Assembly (NCBI GenBank): GCA_934746015.1
Contig: CAKVEW010000015.1
Coordinates: forward strand, 1 to 64,000
DNA from: an uncultured Clostridium sp.
GTDB taxonomy: Bacteria; Bacillota; Clostridia; Clostridiales; Clostridiaceae
Direction: 5' to 3'
DNA: 64,000 nt
Shown: one piece after another, positions 25,692 through 34,780 of the stretch
How the letters are laid out: each line of letters opens with the position of its first letter
Position numbering within the stretch: position 1 is the first letter of the stretch
Position numbers and translations under genes: made by a program
Notes under the pieces: model-generated
What the model saw: the letters and a program-made list of their open reading frames with translations, nothing else
Told to the model about the DNA's origin: nothing
Databases searched by the model: none

Positions 25692-27634
25692 TATCTAACA
25701 ACGCTTCCTGTTGGTAGTTCTCCTGGATTCACTAATTTTAGTAAGCTATCGTCATCTGTAGCTGCTGCTAGTATCATTCCTTGTGATAGCTCTCCTCTTA
25801 GTGTTACTGGTTTTAGGTTTGCTACTAAAACTACGTATTTTCCTACTAACTCTTCTGGCTTATAGTAACTAGCTATTCCTGAAACCACTTGTCTTTCTTC
25901 TCCATTTAAATCTACTGTTAACTTTAATAATTTCTTAGCTTTCTTTATTGGTTCACAAGCTAATACTTTTACTACTCTTAAATCTATTTTTTCAAAATCT
26001 TCTATAGTTATTTCTTCTTTAATTGGAGTTATTTCTCTCTTTTCTTCTGTTTTATTAGCTGCTAATTGTGCTTCTCTTAATGCTTCTAATTCTGCTAATT
26101 TCTTATCTACATCTATTCTTGGGAATAATGCTTCTCCCTTTTGAACCTTAGTTCCAACTACTGTTCCATCAAAACTATTTAATGATTCAAAAGTAATATT
26201 AGTTGCATTTATTTGCTCATTTATCTTCTTACTTGTATCTGGTAAGAAGGCAGATAATAACACTGAAGCAAATCTTAAACTTTCAACTAAATTATATAGA
26301 ACTGTTCCAAGTCTTTCTTTCTTGTCTTCATCCTTAGCTAATATCCAAGGTGTAGTTTCATCTATATACTTATTAGCTCTTCCAATTAAATTGAATATAT
26401 ATTCTAAAGCTTCTGGTATTCTTAAATGGTCTATTGCATTATTTACATTCTTAGGAGTCTCTAAAGCTAAATTAATTAATTCATCATCTATAGCTTCTTT
26501 AACATTATTGTTTGGAATTACTCCATCAAAGTATTTTTCTATCATAGCTACAGTTCTAGATAATAAGTTTCCTAAGTCGTTACAAAGATCTGAATTTATT
26601 TTCTTTATAAATATTTCATTGTTAAATAATCCATCTGCTCCAAATGGAATTTCTCTTAACAGATAGTATCTAACAGCATCTACTCCAAAGTTTTCAACTA
26701 AAGTTACTGGATCAACTACATTCCCTTTAGATTTAGACATCTTTCCACCATCAACAAGTAACCATCCATGTCCGAATACTTGCTTTGGTAATGGTAAATC
26801 TAAAGCCATTAACATAATTGGCCAATAAATAGTATGGAATCTTAATATATCCTTACCTATTAAATGAACATCTGCTGGCCAGTATTTTTCATAAAGTTCT
26901 TTGTTATCACTACCATACCCTAAAGCAGTTATATAGTTTGAAAGTGCATCTATCCAAACATAAACAACATGCCCTTCATCAAATGTAACTGGAACTCCCC
27001 AGTCAAAGCTTGTTCTTGAAACACAAAGATCTTGTAGTCCTGGTTTTAAGAAGTTATTAACCATTTCATTTTTTCTTGATTCTGGTTGAATGAAATCTGG
27101 ATGAGCATCAATATACTCCATTAATTTATCAGCATAATTACTCATCTTAAAGAAATAAGCTTCTTCCTTTGATTTTTCTACTGGTCTTCCACAGTCTGGG
27201 CAATTGCCATTAACTAATTGTGTCTCTGTCCAGAAAGATTCACAAGGAGTACAATATAATCCTTCATAAGAAGATTTATATATATCTCCTTTATCATAAA
27301 GCTTTTTAAATATATCTTGAACAGCTTTAATATGATAATCATCAGTAGTTCTTATGAATTTATCATAGCTGATATTCATCATCTTCCATAAATCTTTAAT
27401 TCCTGCTACTATTTCGTCTACGTGAGCTTTTGGTGTTATTCCCTTTTCTTCAGCTATTCTTTGAATTTTTTGTCCATGCTCATCTGTTCCTGTTAAAAAC
27501 ATTACATCATATCCAGTTAATCTCTTATATCTAGCAAGAGCATCCGCTGCTACAGTAGTATAAGTGTTACCAATATGAAGTTTAGTTGATGGATAATAAA
27601 TTGGTGTAGTAATATAATATGTCTTTTTACACAT
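25691..27634 (-). CDS. metG: Methionyl-tRNA synthetase
   Basis: Housekeeping enzyme that attaches Met to both tRNA-Met species. 647 residues: PSTKLHIGNTYT (HIGH motif), single zinc knuckle CTPCE and CPDCGR (~127-150), WIDALSNYI, an intact [10 protein letters not shown] (~298), the anticodon-binding helical domain, and a C-terminal EMAP-II/Trbp111 tRNA-binding domain (~545-647, DLRVVKVL to GELPTGS). ATG with a TAGGAGG site. A T-box leader with its own promoter precedes it. In many clostridia metG lies just upstream of tatD. Confidence 0.96.
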   Translation of the reverse strand: MCKKTYYITTPIYYPSTKLHIGNTYTTVAADALARYKRLTGYDVMFLTGTDEHGQKIQRIAEEKGITPKAHVDEIVAGIKDLWKMMNISYDKFIRTTDDYHIKAVQDIFKKLYDKGDIYKSSYEGLYCTPCESFWTETQLVNGNCPDCGRPVEKSKEEAYFFKMSNYADKLMEYIDAHPDFIQPESRKNEMVNNFLKPGLQDLCVSRTSFDWGVPVTFDEGHVVYVWIDALSNYITALGYGSDNKELYEKYWPADVHLIGKDILRFHTIYWPIMLMALDLPLPKQVFGHGWLLVDGGKMSKSKGNVVDPVTLVENFGVDAVRYYLLREIPFGADGLFNNEIFIKKINSDLCNDLGNLLSRTVAMIEKYFDGVIPNNNVKEAIDDELINLALETPKNVNNAIDHLRIPEALEYIFNLIGRANKYIDETTPWILAKDEDKKERLGTVLYNLVESLRFASVLLSAFLPDTSKKINEQINATNITFESLNSFDGTVVGTKVQKGEALFPRIDVDKKLAELEALREAQLAANKTEEKREITPIKEEITIEDFEKIDLRVVKVLACEPIKKAKKLLKLTVDLNGEERQVVSGIASYYKPEELVGKYVVLVANLKPVTLRGELSQGMILAAATDDDSLLKLVNPGELPTGSVVR

Positions 27635-27667
27635 ACCATTTTCCTCCTAAATAATAATCATTTCGTT

Positions 27668-27954
27668 AATAATAAAAAAGTCTCTATATAGGTATATTTA
27701 AACCTACATAGAGACGTATTATACGTGTTACCACTCTAATTCATATTTATCTTGCAATAAATATCTCAGTAGGTGACATAGCATCACCTTGCAATATAAC
27801 GGTTGCTACCGTACCCTCCTAGCTTTAATGCTCAGAGAGTATGCTCCAAGGCCATCTTCATAAAGTTTCATGTCGCTAGCTTTCACCTAACCTAGCTCTC
27901 TTTAGACACTTTGTTCTTTACTACTCTTCTTTTCACAGCATTTCAATCATTGCT
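27668..27954 (-). promoter_or_regulatory. T-box leader of metG
   Basis: A ~285-nt leader on the minus strand has the T-box antiterminator core GTGGTAACACG (near 27722-27735) followed by a strong terminator: stem GTCTCTAT.../...ATAGAGAC (27680-27714) with TTTTTT tail. The stem I region with AGAGAGC and GGTGAAAGCTA lies at ~27855-27905. An ATG triplet after GAA at 27853-27855 is a possible Met specifier, which I could not confirm by folding. Uncharged tRNA-Met should promote readthrough into metG. Confidence 0.88.
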
Positions 27955-27960
27955 ATTAAT

Positions 27961-27989
27961 ATGATATTCTATATTATTTTCAGTGTCAA
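27961..27989 (-). promoter_or_regulatory. Promoter of the metG T-box transcript
   Basis: On the minus strand TTGACA (27984-27989), 17-bp spacer, TATCAT (27961-27966). It precedes the T-box and overlaps the end of the region after the SdpI-like gene. Confidence 0.7.
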
Positions 27990-28000
27990 TTACTTTTAAA

Positions 28001-28345
28001 CTATGATTTTTCTTTAAATTTCTTTTTTATAATCCTATCCAACATCATTCTTGATAAAATTACCATAAATAAATTAAATAATAATATAAATGTAAAGGCA
28101 TTTTCTCCAAATATAAATAATAATATAGCATTAACTATAAATAATAAAGTTCCTATTGATCCAAAAATTTTTGCTGCAAGTTTGTTAGAGTATTCCCATG
28201 AAATTTTATCCTTAATTGAATATTCATTCTTGTATCCAAATTTCATCTCCTCATATTTTGTTGAATTTGATTCATATAATCCCCCTATAATAAATAACCC
28301 TAAAGGGATTAATTCTGATATTAATAAGTAAAGCCAAAATTCCAT
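28001..28345 (-). CDS. Small SdpI-family-like membrane protein
   Basis: About 114 residues from the ATG at 28345, which has AGAAGGA 5 nt before it; a TTG at 28366 is less likely. Three hydrophobic segments (~3-20, ~60-80, ~83-103) surround a polar loop with FGYKNEYSIKDKISWEYSNKLAAK, the G-Y-[RK]-x(9)-W-x(2)-[AS]-N pattern of SdpI domains. SdpI protects Bacillus from the SdpC toxin, but most homologs are orphan membrane proteins; no toxin gene is near. Function unknown. Confidence 0.6.
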   Translation of the reverse strand: MEFWLYLLISELIPLGLFIIGGLYESNSTKYEEMKFGYKNEYSIKDKISWEYSNKLAAKIFGSIGTLLFIVNAILLFIFGENAFTFILLFNLFMVILSRMMLDRIIKKKFKEKS

Positions 28346-28526
28346 AATATCCTTCTTTCTGTGCAATAATTATACATAATTTATTATATTATTATAATTT
28401 TATCCTAAATATTCCTATTATCGCAATATAATTTATATTATTTCTTATATTATTAACAAGTACTCTCAGATAGAACTACATATTTTATATGGTATAATTA
28501 TAAAAAAAAAGATTGGAGTTGATAAT

Positions 28527-29018
28527 TTGGAAAAATTGGACTTGCCTCATATAGGCTCTAGAAATATTAAGACTGCTCTATCTGTTTTAATATGCCTTAT
28601 ATTCTGGCCAAATTCTCTTTTTGCAGCAATTGCAGCTGTAATCTGTGTTCAAGGTACAGTAGAAAATTCACTAAAAATAGGAGTGAATAGACTTATAGGA
28701 ACACTACTTGGTGGTATCCTATCTTTAATACTTCTATATATTATTGATGAGCTTCATTTTCAAAAATACTTACCAATAATAGTTGCTGTAGGAGTCTCAT
28801 TAATAATTTATATATGCAACTTAATAAAAAAGCCTTCAGCTTGCTCTATTTCATCAATTACATTAATGGCAATATTAATTACTCAAAGTTCTAATAATCC
28901 CTTAATGTATTCTATACATAGAACTGTTGAAACTGCCTTTGGAGTAATAGTTGCAATTTTAATTAATAAGTATATACATCCTCCAAAAGAGAAGAATAAT
29001 GTTAATAAGAATAACTAA
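28527..29018 (+). CDS. FUSC/aromatic-acid-exporter-like membrane protein 1
   Basis: 163 residues with four to five membrane helices. The sequence GSRNIKTALSVLICLIFW, VQGTVENSLKIGVNRLIGTLLGG and HRTVETAFGVIVAILIN matches the N-terminal membrane part of FUSC/ArAE_1 proteins; the usual soluble C-terminal domain is missing. Start is TTG with GGAG 8 nt upstream. A second copy follows 17 bp later and the two are similar throughout, so they probably work together as a hetero-oligomer (inference). Substrate unknown. Confidence 0.78.
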   Translation: MEKLDLPHIGSRNIKTALSVLICLIFWPNSLFAAIAAVICVQGTVENSLKIGVNRLIGTLLGGILSLILLYIIDELHFQKYLPIIVAVGVSLIIYICNLIKKPSACSISSITLMAILITQSSNNPLMYSIHRTVETAFGVIVAILINKYIHPPKEKNNVNKNN

Positions 29019-29035
29019 TGATAAGGAGATATAAT

Positions 29036-29524
29036 ATGAATTTCAATTTCCCAAGCATTGGACTTAGAACAATAAAAACTGCTATTGCAGTGTTTCTATG
29101 TCTATTATTTTTCCCAAGCGAGCCATTTTTTGCTTGCATGACTGCTGTTTTTTGTGTTCAAGATACAGTTTCTAATTCCATTAACATGGCTATAAACAGA
29201 GCCTTGGGAACAGCTTTAGGAGCTGTAGTTGGACTTACCTTTCTAATAATATGTAGATTTCTTAACTACAAAATAACTACATATTTTATTAGTAAGTTCC
29301 TGATTTATTTAACAATTGCAATAGGAATTATTCTAGTAATTTATTTATGTAATTTAATTCAAAAAAATGGTGCTATAAATATAGCGTGTATTGTTTTTCT
29401 AGCAGTGACTACCGTCCATGCATTTGGTCGTCCAATTTACTACGCTCTTAATAGAATTATAGAAACCCTATTTGGGATATTTATAGCTTTGATAGTTAAT
29501 AAATTTATATCACCGCCTAAATAA
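29036..29524 (+). CDS. FUSC/aromatic-acid-exporter-like membrane protein 2
   Basis: 162 residues from the ATG at 29036, preceded by AAGGAGA; an ATG at 29018 overlapping the upstream stop would lie before that ribosome binding site. It parallels its neighbour: GLRTIKTAIAVFLCLLFF, VQDTVSNSINMAINRALGTALGA and NRIIETLFGIFIALIVNKFI. Also lacks the soluble C-terminal domain of longer family members. The pair arose by duplication and has diverged considerably. Confidence 0.78.
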   Translation: MNFNFPSIGLRTIKTAIAVFLCLLFFPSEPFFACMTAVFCVQDTVSNSINMAINRALGTALGAVVGLTFLIICRFLNYKITTYFISKFLIYLTIAIGIILVIYLCNLIQKNGAINIACIVFLAVTTVHAFGRPIYYALNRIIETLFGIFIALIVNKFISPPK

Positions 29525-29539
29525 AAGCGATGCTTTTAT

Positions 29540-29677
29540 AATGAAGAATGTAAAATGTAGAATGTAGCATTAAGGTGAGAACTCCTACGGAGTTTTGGAA
29601 GATGAAAGAATGAAAAAATGAAGATTCTCTTTTGCATTCGCAAAATCGAAATGAAAAAATGAAATATAAAATAATTT
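29540..29677 (+). repeat. Non-coding repeat related to the element at 25564-25691
   Basis: Begins with the same 18 bases as the element between the MetRS genes and contains repeated AATGAAAAAATGAA words and a hairpin AACTCC/GGAGTT (29580-29595). It starts 16 bp after the FUSC-2 stop codon. Clear terminal inverted repeats are not seen here, so it may be a decayed copy. Confidence 0.35.
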
Positions 29678-29712
29678 AATGGTAAATATCCTTTGTTATT
29701 TACCATTTTTTG
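29678..29712 (+). terminator. Terminator of the FUSC operon
   Basis: 11-bp stem AATGGTAAATA/TATTTACCATT followed by TTTTTTG on the plus strand. Confidence 0.75.
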
Positions 29713-29825
29713 TATATAATTTAATTGTATTGTTACACTGCTTAATGGTTTAATAAACTACTGGATAAAATAGAATTTAATGAATAATATTAGCTAATTA
29801 CTAGATATTTAGAGGAGTTGATAAA

Positions 29826-30359
29826 ATGAAAAATGCAAAAAAAATCTTAATTTTTATCTTATTAATCGCTATAGGAATATTAGCATTTTATTTAATTCCA
29901 ATGAGAATAACACCAAAAGTTCCTTTGACAAGTGATGATATTAGTATAAAAGTTGAAAGGGCTAGTGGTAATACAGGGCCAGTTTTTAAAGTAGGTAAAG
30001 ATAAAACTAAACTTAAGAAGATATTAAAGGAAAAGTATCCTGATAAGGATATAGAACCATATTATATTGAATTAATAGGAAACTTACCATATGGAGTAGT
30101 AAATGACCCAATATTGTTAGGGGACTATGTAGTTCATGGCGAGATTATCTCGCCAGATGGTGGAGAGGAAAATAGTACAATAATTGATGTTAAATACACA
30201 GATGCAAAGATTTCAAGGTTTTTTAGAGATGATTTACAAACAAGTAATAATATAATAATAATTCTACTTTTTATATACTTAGTTATAGCATTTATAGCTG
30301 TAATAGTCTCTGCATTTATATTATTTATTAAATTTCTAACTCACTATATAAAAAAATAA
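29826..30359 (+). CDS. Bitopic membrane protein of unknown function
   Basis: 177 residues: a membrane segment at each end (~5-24 and ~140-168) with a soluble domain of ~110 residues between them containing IKVERASGNTGPVFKVGKD and ELIGNLPYGVVNDPILLGDYVVHG. The central domain is probably extracellular and beta-rich. ATG with AGAGGAG at good spacing. Single gene. I recognise no family. Confidence 0.6.
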   Translation: MKNAKKILIFILLIAIGILAFYLIPMRITPKVPLTSDDISIKVERASGNTGPVFKVGKDKTKLKKILKEKYPDKDIEPYYIELIGNLPYGVVNDPILLGDYVVHGEIISPDGGEENSTIIDVKYTDAKISRFFRDDLQTSNNIIIILLFIYLVIAFIAVIVSAFILFIKFLTHYIKK

Positions 30360-30390
30360 TTAAAGCGATTATGATTTATAGCTAAAAATT

Positions 30391-30464
30391 TTTCAAAGAT
30401 CTAATCTTTGAAATTTCTGGTAGATAAGGAGAAGATTCAGCTTAAGCTGAATCCTCTCCCTATC
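30391..30464. terminator. Two hairpins between convergent genes
   Basis: TTTCAAAGAT/ATCTTTGAAA (30391-30413) serves the plus-strand gene ending at 30359. A longer stem with GATTCAGCTT/AAGCTGAATC at its core (30423-30464) lies after the pepP-type gene. Neither has a strong T-run. The core CAGCTTAAGCTG recurs in the terminator at 32883-32910. Confidence 0.5.
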
Positions 30465-30495
30465 TCTTACTTCTTCCCTATTAACTCTTACCTAT

Positions 30496-32262
30496 TTAGA
30501 TTTCTCTTGTTTCATGCTTTAAGAATTCTTTTTCTTCTTCATTTAAGTATGGACTTAATTTTTCAAACACCATGTTATGATAGTTATTTAGCCAATCTTT
30601 TTCTTCTGGTGATAGCATTTCTACATTAACACCTTCTAGATCTATTGGACAGTATGAAATGGTTCTAAATTTATAGAACTCTCCGAATTCTTCTGACACT
30701 AAATCTTTTTCTACTATAAGTGTATTTTCTGTTCTTATTCCATGTTTTCCTTCTTTATAAACTCCTGGTTCATTAGTTAGAATCATTCCTGGCTCTAATA
30801 CAACTGAATTCCCTTCTGGTCTTATTCCTTGTGGTCCTTCATGAACATTTAAGAAAAATCCTACTCCATGACCTGTTCCACATTTATAATCTATTCCATA
30901 ATTCCAAAGAGGTCTTCTTGCTAGTACATCTAAATTAATTCCAGTAGTTCCTCTTAAAAATTTTGCAGATGCTAATGCTATATGTCCCTTTAATACTAAT
31001 GTATAATCTCTTCTTTCCTCTTCTGTGATAGGTCCTAGTATGAAAGTTCTAGTAATATCAGTAGTTCCATCTAAGTATTGAGCACCTGAATCTACTAAAA
31101 ACATACCTTCTGGTTTTAATTCATATTCACTAGTTTTTGTAGCTGAATAATGCATCATGGCAGCATGATCCTTGTATCCTGCTATAGTTCCAAAGCTATC
31201 GCCCTTATAATTATCTCCTTCTGCTCTAAGAGCTGTTAATTTTTCACTTGCAGATATTTCTGTTATTTTTTCCTTCCCTATATTGCTCTTTAGCCATTTA
31301 ATGAACTTAACCATAGCAACCCCATCTCTCACTTGAGAAACTTCCCAATTAGCTATTTCCACTTCATTTTTTATAGCTTTTAAGTTAGTGGTTACATTTA
31401 CTTCTCTTATTACCTTTACTTCATTACTTAAAGCAGTAAATATTTTTGCATTTAACTTATTTGAATCTAAGATAACTGTTCCCTTTAATAATCTTACGTC
31501 ATCTTCAATTTCATTATATCCCTTAACTTTAAACCCTTCTAAATTTAGCTTAGCTTTAATTTCAGCATCCACTTTATCTTCATCTATATATATATTAGAA
31601 TAATCCATTCCAACTAATACATAAGAGAGAGCTACTGGATTAAACTTAATATCATTTCCTCTAATATTGCATAACCATGCTATATCATCTAAAGAAGATA
31701 GTATAAAATAATCAGCGCTCTTTGTTTTCATATTCTCTCTAACTTCAGCAAGCTTTTCACTAGCAGATTTTCCTGAATATTTTTCATCATGTAAGAAAAT
31801 CTTATTCTTAGGTAATTGAGGTCTTTCCTCCCATATAGAATCTAATAAGTCTTTTTTCATATTAATCTTAAAGTTATTTTCCTTAGCTATATTTAAATAA
31901 CCTTCATACTGATTTACTGAAAATACTCTTCCATCAAAGCCTAAGACTTCATTTTCTTTTACATTATTCTTTATCCATTCTTCAATTGTTTGATATCCTG
32001 GGGTTCTCATTTTCATAAGAGAAATCCCACTTTCATTAAGTTCTTTATCAGCTTGAATAAAGTATCTACCATCAGTCCAAAGATAAGCATCTTCTAATCC
32101 AACTAAAAGAGTACCAGCAGAACCAGTAAATCCAGAAATAAATTCTCTTCCTTTAAAATATTCTGCTACATATTCACTTTGATGTGAATCACTACTTGGA
32201 ATAATATAATAATCTATATTCTCTATTTTCATAACTTCTCTAAGTTTTTCTAAGTTATCCAT
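30496..32262 (-). CDS. Xaa-Pro aminopeptidase, three-domain eukaryotic-like type
   Basis: 588 residues from the ATG at 32262, which has GGAGG 8 nt upstream; the ATG at 32277 overlaps that site. M24B metallopeptidase with two N-terminal creatinase-like domains (~1-310) and a C-terminal pita-bread domain. Metal ligands are seen in LVDSGAQYLDGTTDITRTF (two Asp), GTGHGVGFFLNVHEG (His), NEPGVY (Glu) and RTENTL (Glu). This long form resembles human XPNPEP1 and removes N-terminal residues followed by proline. A shorter M24 homolog lies at 35091-36329. Confidence 0.93.
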   Translation of the reverse strand: MDNLEKLREVMKIENIDYYIIPSSDSHQSEYVAEYFKGREFISGFTGSAGTLLVGLEDAYLWTDGRYFIQADKELNESGISLMKMRTPGYQTIEEWIKNNVKENEVLGFDGRVFSVNQYEGYLNIAKENNFKINMKKDLLDSIWEERPQLPKNKIFLHDEKYSGKSASEKLAEVRENMKTKSADYFILSSLDDIAWLCNIRGNDIKFNPVALSYVLVGMDYSNIYIDEDKVDAEIKAKLNLEGFKVKGYNEIEDDVRLLKGTVILDSNKLNAKIFTALSNEVKVIREVNVTTNLKAIKNEVEIANWEVSQVRDGVAMVKFIKWLKSNIGKEKITEISASEKLTALRAEGDNYKGDSFGTIAGYKDHAAMMHYSATKTSEYELKPEGMFLVDSGAQYLDGTTDITRTFILGPITEEERRDYTLVLKGHIALASAKFLRGTTGINLDVLARRPLWNYGIDYKCGTGHGVGFFLNVHEGPQGIRPEGNSVVLEPGMILTNEPGVYKEGKHGIRTENTLIVEKDLVSEEFGEFYKFRTISYCPIDLEGVNVEMLSPEEKDWLNNYHNMVFEKLSPYLNEEEKEFLKHETREI

Positions 32263-32365
32263 AAGTTTTGCCTCCATATCTTATTATTCAAAATATTTTT
32301 AATATATAACTTACTATAATCCATAATATATAAATTTTCAATTCACTGTATATTCTGAATATTTA

Positions 32366-32394
32366 TTGATTTTGTAAAACTTTTCCTCTATAAT
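32366..32394 (+). promoter_or_regulatory. Promoter of the DUF5680 gene
   Basis: TTGATT (32366-32371), 17-bp spacer, TATAAT (32389-32394), 33 bp before the start codon. Confidence 0.6.
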
Positions 32395-32427
32395 TTATTA
32401 TAACAGGCTAAAAAGGGGGAGAACTTT

Positions 32428-32883
32428 ATGGAAGAATTAATTAAATTTACAAACTTTATAGTGGAAGCTAAAAAAAATACTTATGCTTCAGGAACAAAAG
32501 AAAAAAGATCAACTAGACCTAACTCTAAAGATTATTTTTATAGGAAATATGATTACCTTTATCATGATAGTTATTTAGGAAATAACAAATTTATCGGAGA
32601 AGAGTTGGTTTGGAAAGATGAAAAAATTTTTTGGGGAATGAATTATAGAGGAGAACTTCTTGTAGATGAAGTTCCTAATGGTTTTAGTCAGTTTTTAAAG
32701 AAATCTTTGCAAAAAGTATCTGAAAATAATCCATATAGGGGACCAGAGTATTTTTCAGATGGAGAATTTACATATAAATGTAGTTGGGATGGACAAGTAG
32801 ATTCATTTAATGGAGTAGAATCTATACTTCATGATGGAAAAGAGATATATAAACTTTGTTTCCATGGAGGAACAATTAAATAA
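32428..32883 (+). CDS. DUF5680 domain protein
   Basis: 151 residues, soluble. Matches the DUF5680 pattern: FIVEAKKNTYASG, RPNSKDYFYRKYDYLYHDSYLG, FIGEELVWKDEKIFWGMNYRG, and a C-terminal CSWDGQVDSFNGVESILHDGKEIYKLCFHGG. This domain also occurs fused to XRE-type regulators, where it may sense a ligand; here it stands alone. ATG follows AGGGGGAG. Its G-rich ribosome binding site is complementary to the C-rich segment of the candidate small RNA at 1718-1808. Function unknown. Confidence 0.75.
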   Translation: MEELIKFTNFIVEAKKNTYASGTKEKRSTRPNSKDYFYRKYDYLYHDSYLGNNKFIGEELVWKDEKIFWGMNYRGELLVDEVPNGFSQFLKKSLQKVSENNPYRGPEYFSDGEFTYKCSWDGQVDSFNGVESILHDGKEIYKLCFHGGTIK

Positions 32884-32910
32884 AAAAACTCAGCTTAAGC
32901 TGAGTTTTTT
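32883..32910. terminator. Bidirectional terminator, perfect 28-bp palindrome
   Basis: AAAAAACTCAGCTT joined to its reverse complement between convergent genes, with T-runs on both strands; it begins in the stop codon of the DUF5680 gene. Confidence 0.85.
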
Positions 32911-32926
32911 TATTGCTGACATTTAT

Positions 32927-34645
32927 TTATTCTACCTTTTTACCAAGAATTTGTACACCTAAATAAACTGCTATAAGAGCTATAGGAAGCACTATATACC
33001 ATTGTAATCCAAAACCTGCTGGAATATATCCAAATACTATTGTTATAGCTGCTACAAATAATGCATACCACATTTGAGTATTAACATGAGCTATATGATT
33101 ACATCCAGCCCCCATTGATGAAAGAATTGTGGTATCTGATATAGGTGAACAGTGATCTCCAAAAATTGCTCCTGTTAATACTGCACTTATACTAACTATT
33201 ACATAGCTCATTTCTGGATTCATTGAATAAGCTAATGGAATTGCTAAAGGCATTAATATTCCCATAGTTCCATATGCTGTACCTGTAGCAAATGATATTA
33301 CTGAAGATAAGATAAATATTAAGCTTGGAAGTAAGAAGTTTGGTAATGAGCCAGAAAGTAATGTTACTAAATACTTAGCAGTTCCTAAATCCTTAATTAC
33401 TGAACTTAATGACCAAGCTAATAATAATATAACTCCTGTTATTAATAATGGCTTCATTCCATCTATCCATGTTTCTATTGCCTCTTCCAACGTGAATATT
33501 TTCTTAGCTACTCCAATAATTATAGCAACTATACTTGATATTATAGCTGATTGAAATAAGGCTATTGATGCATCTGATGCACTAAATGCTTCTTGTATTG
33601 CCCTAAATGACATTGGAGAATCAATCATTATTTGTTGTAATGCTATATTTTCTCCACCCATTATAGAAGAATATCCACTATAATAGAAACAAATTAATGC
33701 AGTTACTACTAAGGTTCCTATTGGTATAATAGCATTCCAAATGCTTAACTTAATTCCTTCCTTAGGTTCAAGTTCTTTATGATCTACATTTGATTCTGAA
33801 GAATTATCCTTTTTATCTTCTTGTATTTTTCTTCTTCTAGCTTCTATTTCAGCCTTATACATAGGTCCGAAGTCCTTTAATAAGAATGATGTAATAAATA
33901 CAAAAAATAAAATTAATATATTATAAAATCTATATGGGATAGTCTGTAGAAAAACACCAAAGGCATCTACTTGTTGTCCTACGCCATTTATAAAAGCATC
34001 ATTAATTAATCCAACTTCTAACCCTATCCACGTTGATACAATTGCAAGTCCTGCTATAGGTGCTGCTGTTGCATCTATAATAAAGGCAAGTCTTTCTCTA
34101 GATATTTTCATCTTATCTGCTACTGGTTTCATAATAGGACCAACTATTAATGAATTTGCGTAATCATCAAAGAAAACAGTCAATCCTAATAAAAGTGTAA
34201 CTAATTGTGTACTCTTAGCAGTTTTTGCCTTTCTTGCTAAGGCTTCTGCTATAGCTTTAGCTCCACCCATTTTAGCAACTAAATGTATAACACCACCTAT
34301 TACTAATACTTGAAGTATTATACCTGCATTCCATGGATCTGCTAATGAATTTAAAACCCTAGATACAAAATCCAAGAAGGAATTAACTAATGCCATCATA
34401 AATGAATTATCTACTAAACTGATTAAAAAAGCACCTGCAAGTGTTCCTACAAATAATGATATTATTACATTCTTTGTTAAAAATGCTAATGCTATCGCCA
34501 CTATTGGTGGTATTAATGTAAAAAAGCCATAATGATTAGCATTAGCTGCAGCTTTATCAATTTCGGATGCAAAAACTACTGATGTTGATAATAAAACCAT
34601 TAATAAAGTCATTATTATAATTTTGACTTTTCTTTTGTTTTTCAT
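32927..34645 (-). CDS. NhaC-family transporter, probable lysine carrier
   Basis: 572-residue polytopic membrane protein (about 12-13 helices) of the NhaC superfamily; GTLAGAFLIS, FFDDYANSLIVGP, ATGTAYGTMGILMPLAI and GDHCSPISDTTI are characteristic. A first hydrophobic segment may be cleaved or be an extra helix. NhaC proteins are usually called Na+/H+ antiporters, but this gene is directly under a lysine riboswitch, and NhaC-type carriers so controlled have been proposed as lysine transporters (LysW). Lysine uptake is therefore the better guess here (inference). ATG with GGGAGG. Confidence 0.87.
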   Translation of the reverse strand: MKNKRKVKIIIMTLLMVLLSTSVVFASEIDKAAANANHYGFFTLIPPIVAIALAFLTKNVIISLFVGTLAGAFLISLVDNSFMMALVNSFLDFVSRVLNSLADPWNAGIILQVLVIGGVIHLVAKMGGAKAIAEALARKAKTAKSTQLVTLLLGLTVFFDDYANSLIVGPIMKPVADKMKISRERLAFIIDATAAPIAGLAIVSTWIGLEVGLINDAFINGVGQQVDAFGVFLQTIPYRFYNILILFFVFITSFLLKDFGPMYKAEIEARRRKIQEDKKDNSSESNVDHKELEPKEGIKLSIWNAIIPIGTLVVTALICFYYSGYSSIMGGENIALQQIMIDSPMSFRAIQEAFSASDASIALFQSAIISSIVAIIIGVAKKIFTLEEAIETWIDGMKPLLITGVILLLAWSLSSVIKDLGTAKYLVTLLSGSLPNFLLPSLIFILSSVISFATGTAYGTMGILMPLAIPLAYSMNPEMSYVIVSISAVLTGAIFGDHCSPISDTTILSSMGAGCNHIAHVNTQMWYALFVAAITIVFGYIPAGFGLQWYIVLPIALIAVYLGVQILGKKVE

Positions 34646-34780
34646 ATTGAATCCTCCCTTAAAGTCTTGTAAATAATTAAAGGGCAGAATTTTTATTTAT
34701 TATTTTTATAATCTTTAATATATATAAAATCTAAAAATATTCTTCCACATATTTAAAGAAAATATAATATCATAAATAAT

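Noticed and set aside
27661..28000. tRNA-like structures in the metG leader
   Set aside because: The conserved blocks are those of a T-box (antiterminator, stem I), not of a cloverleaf.
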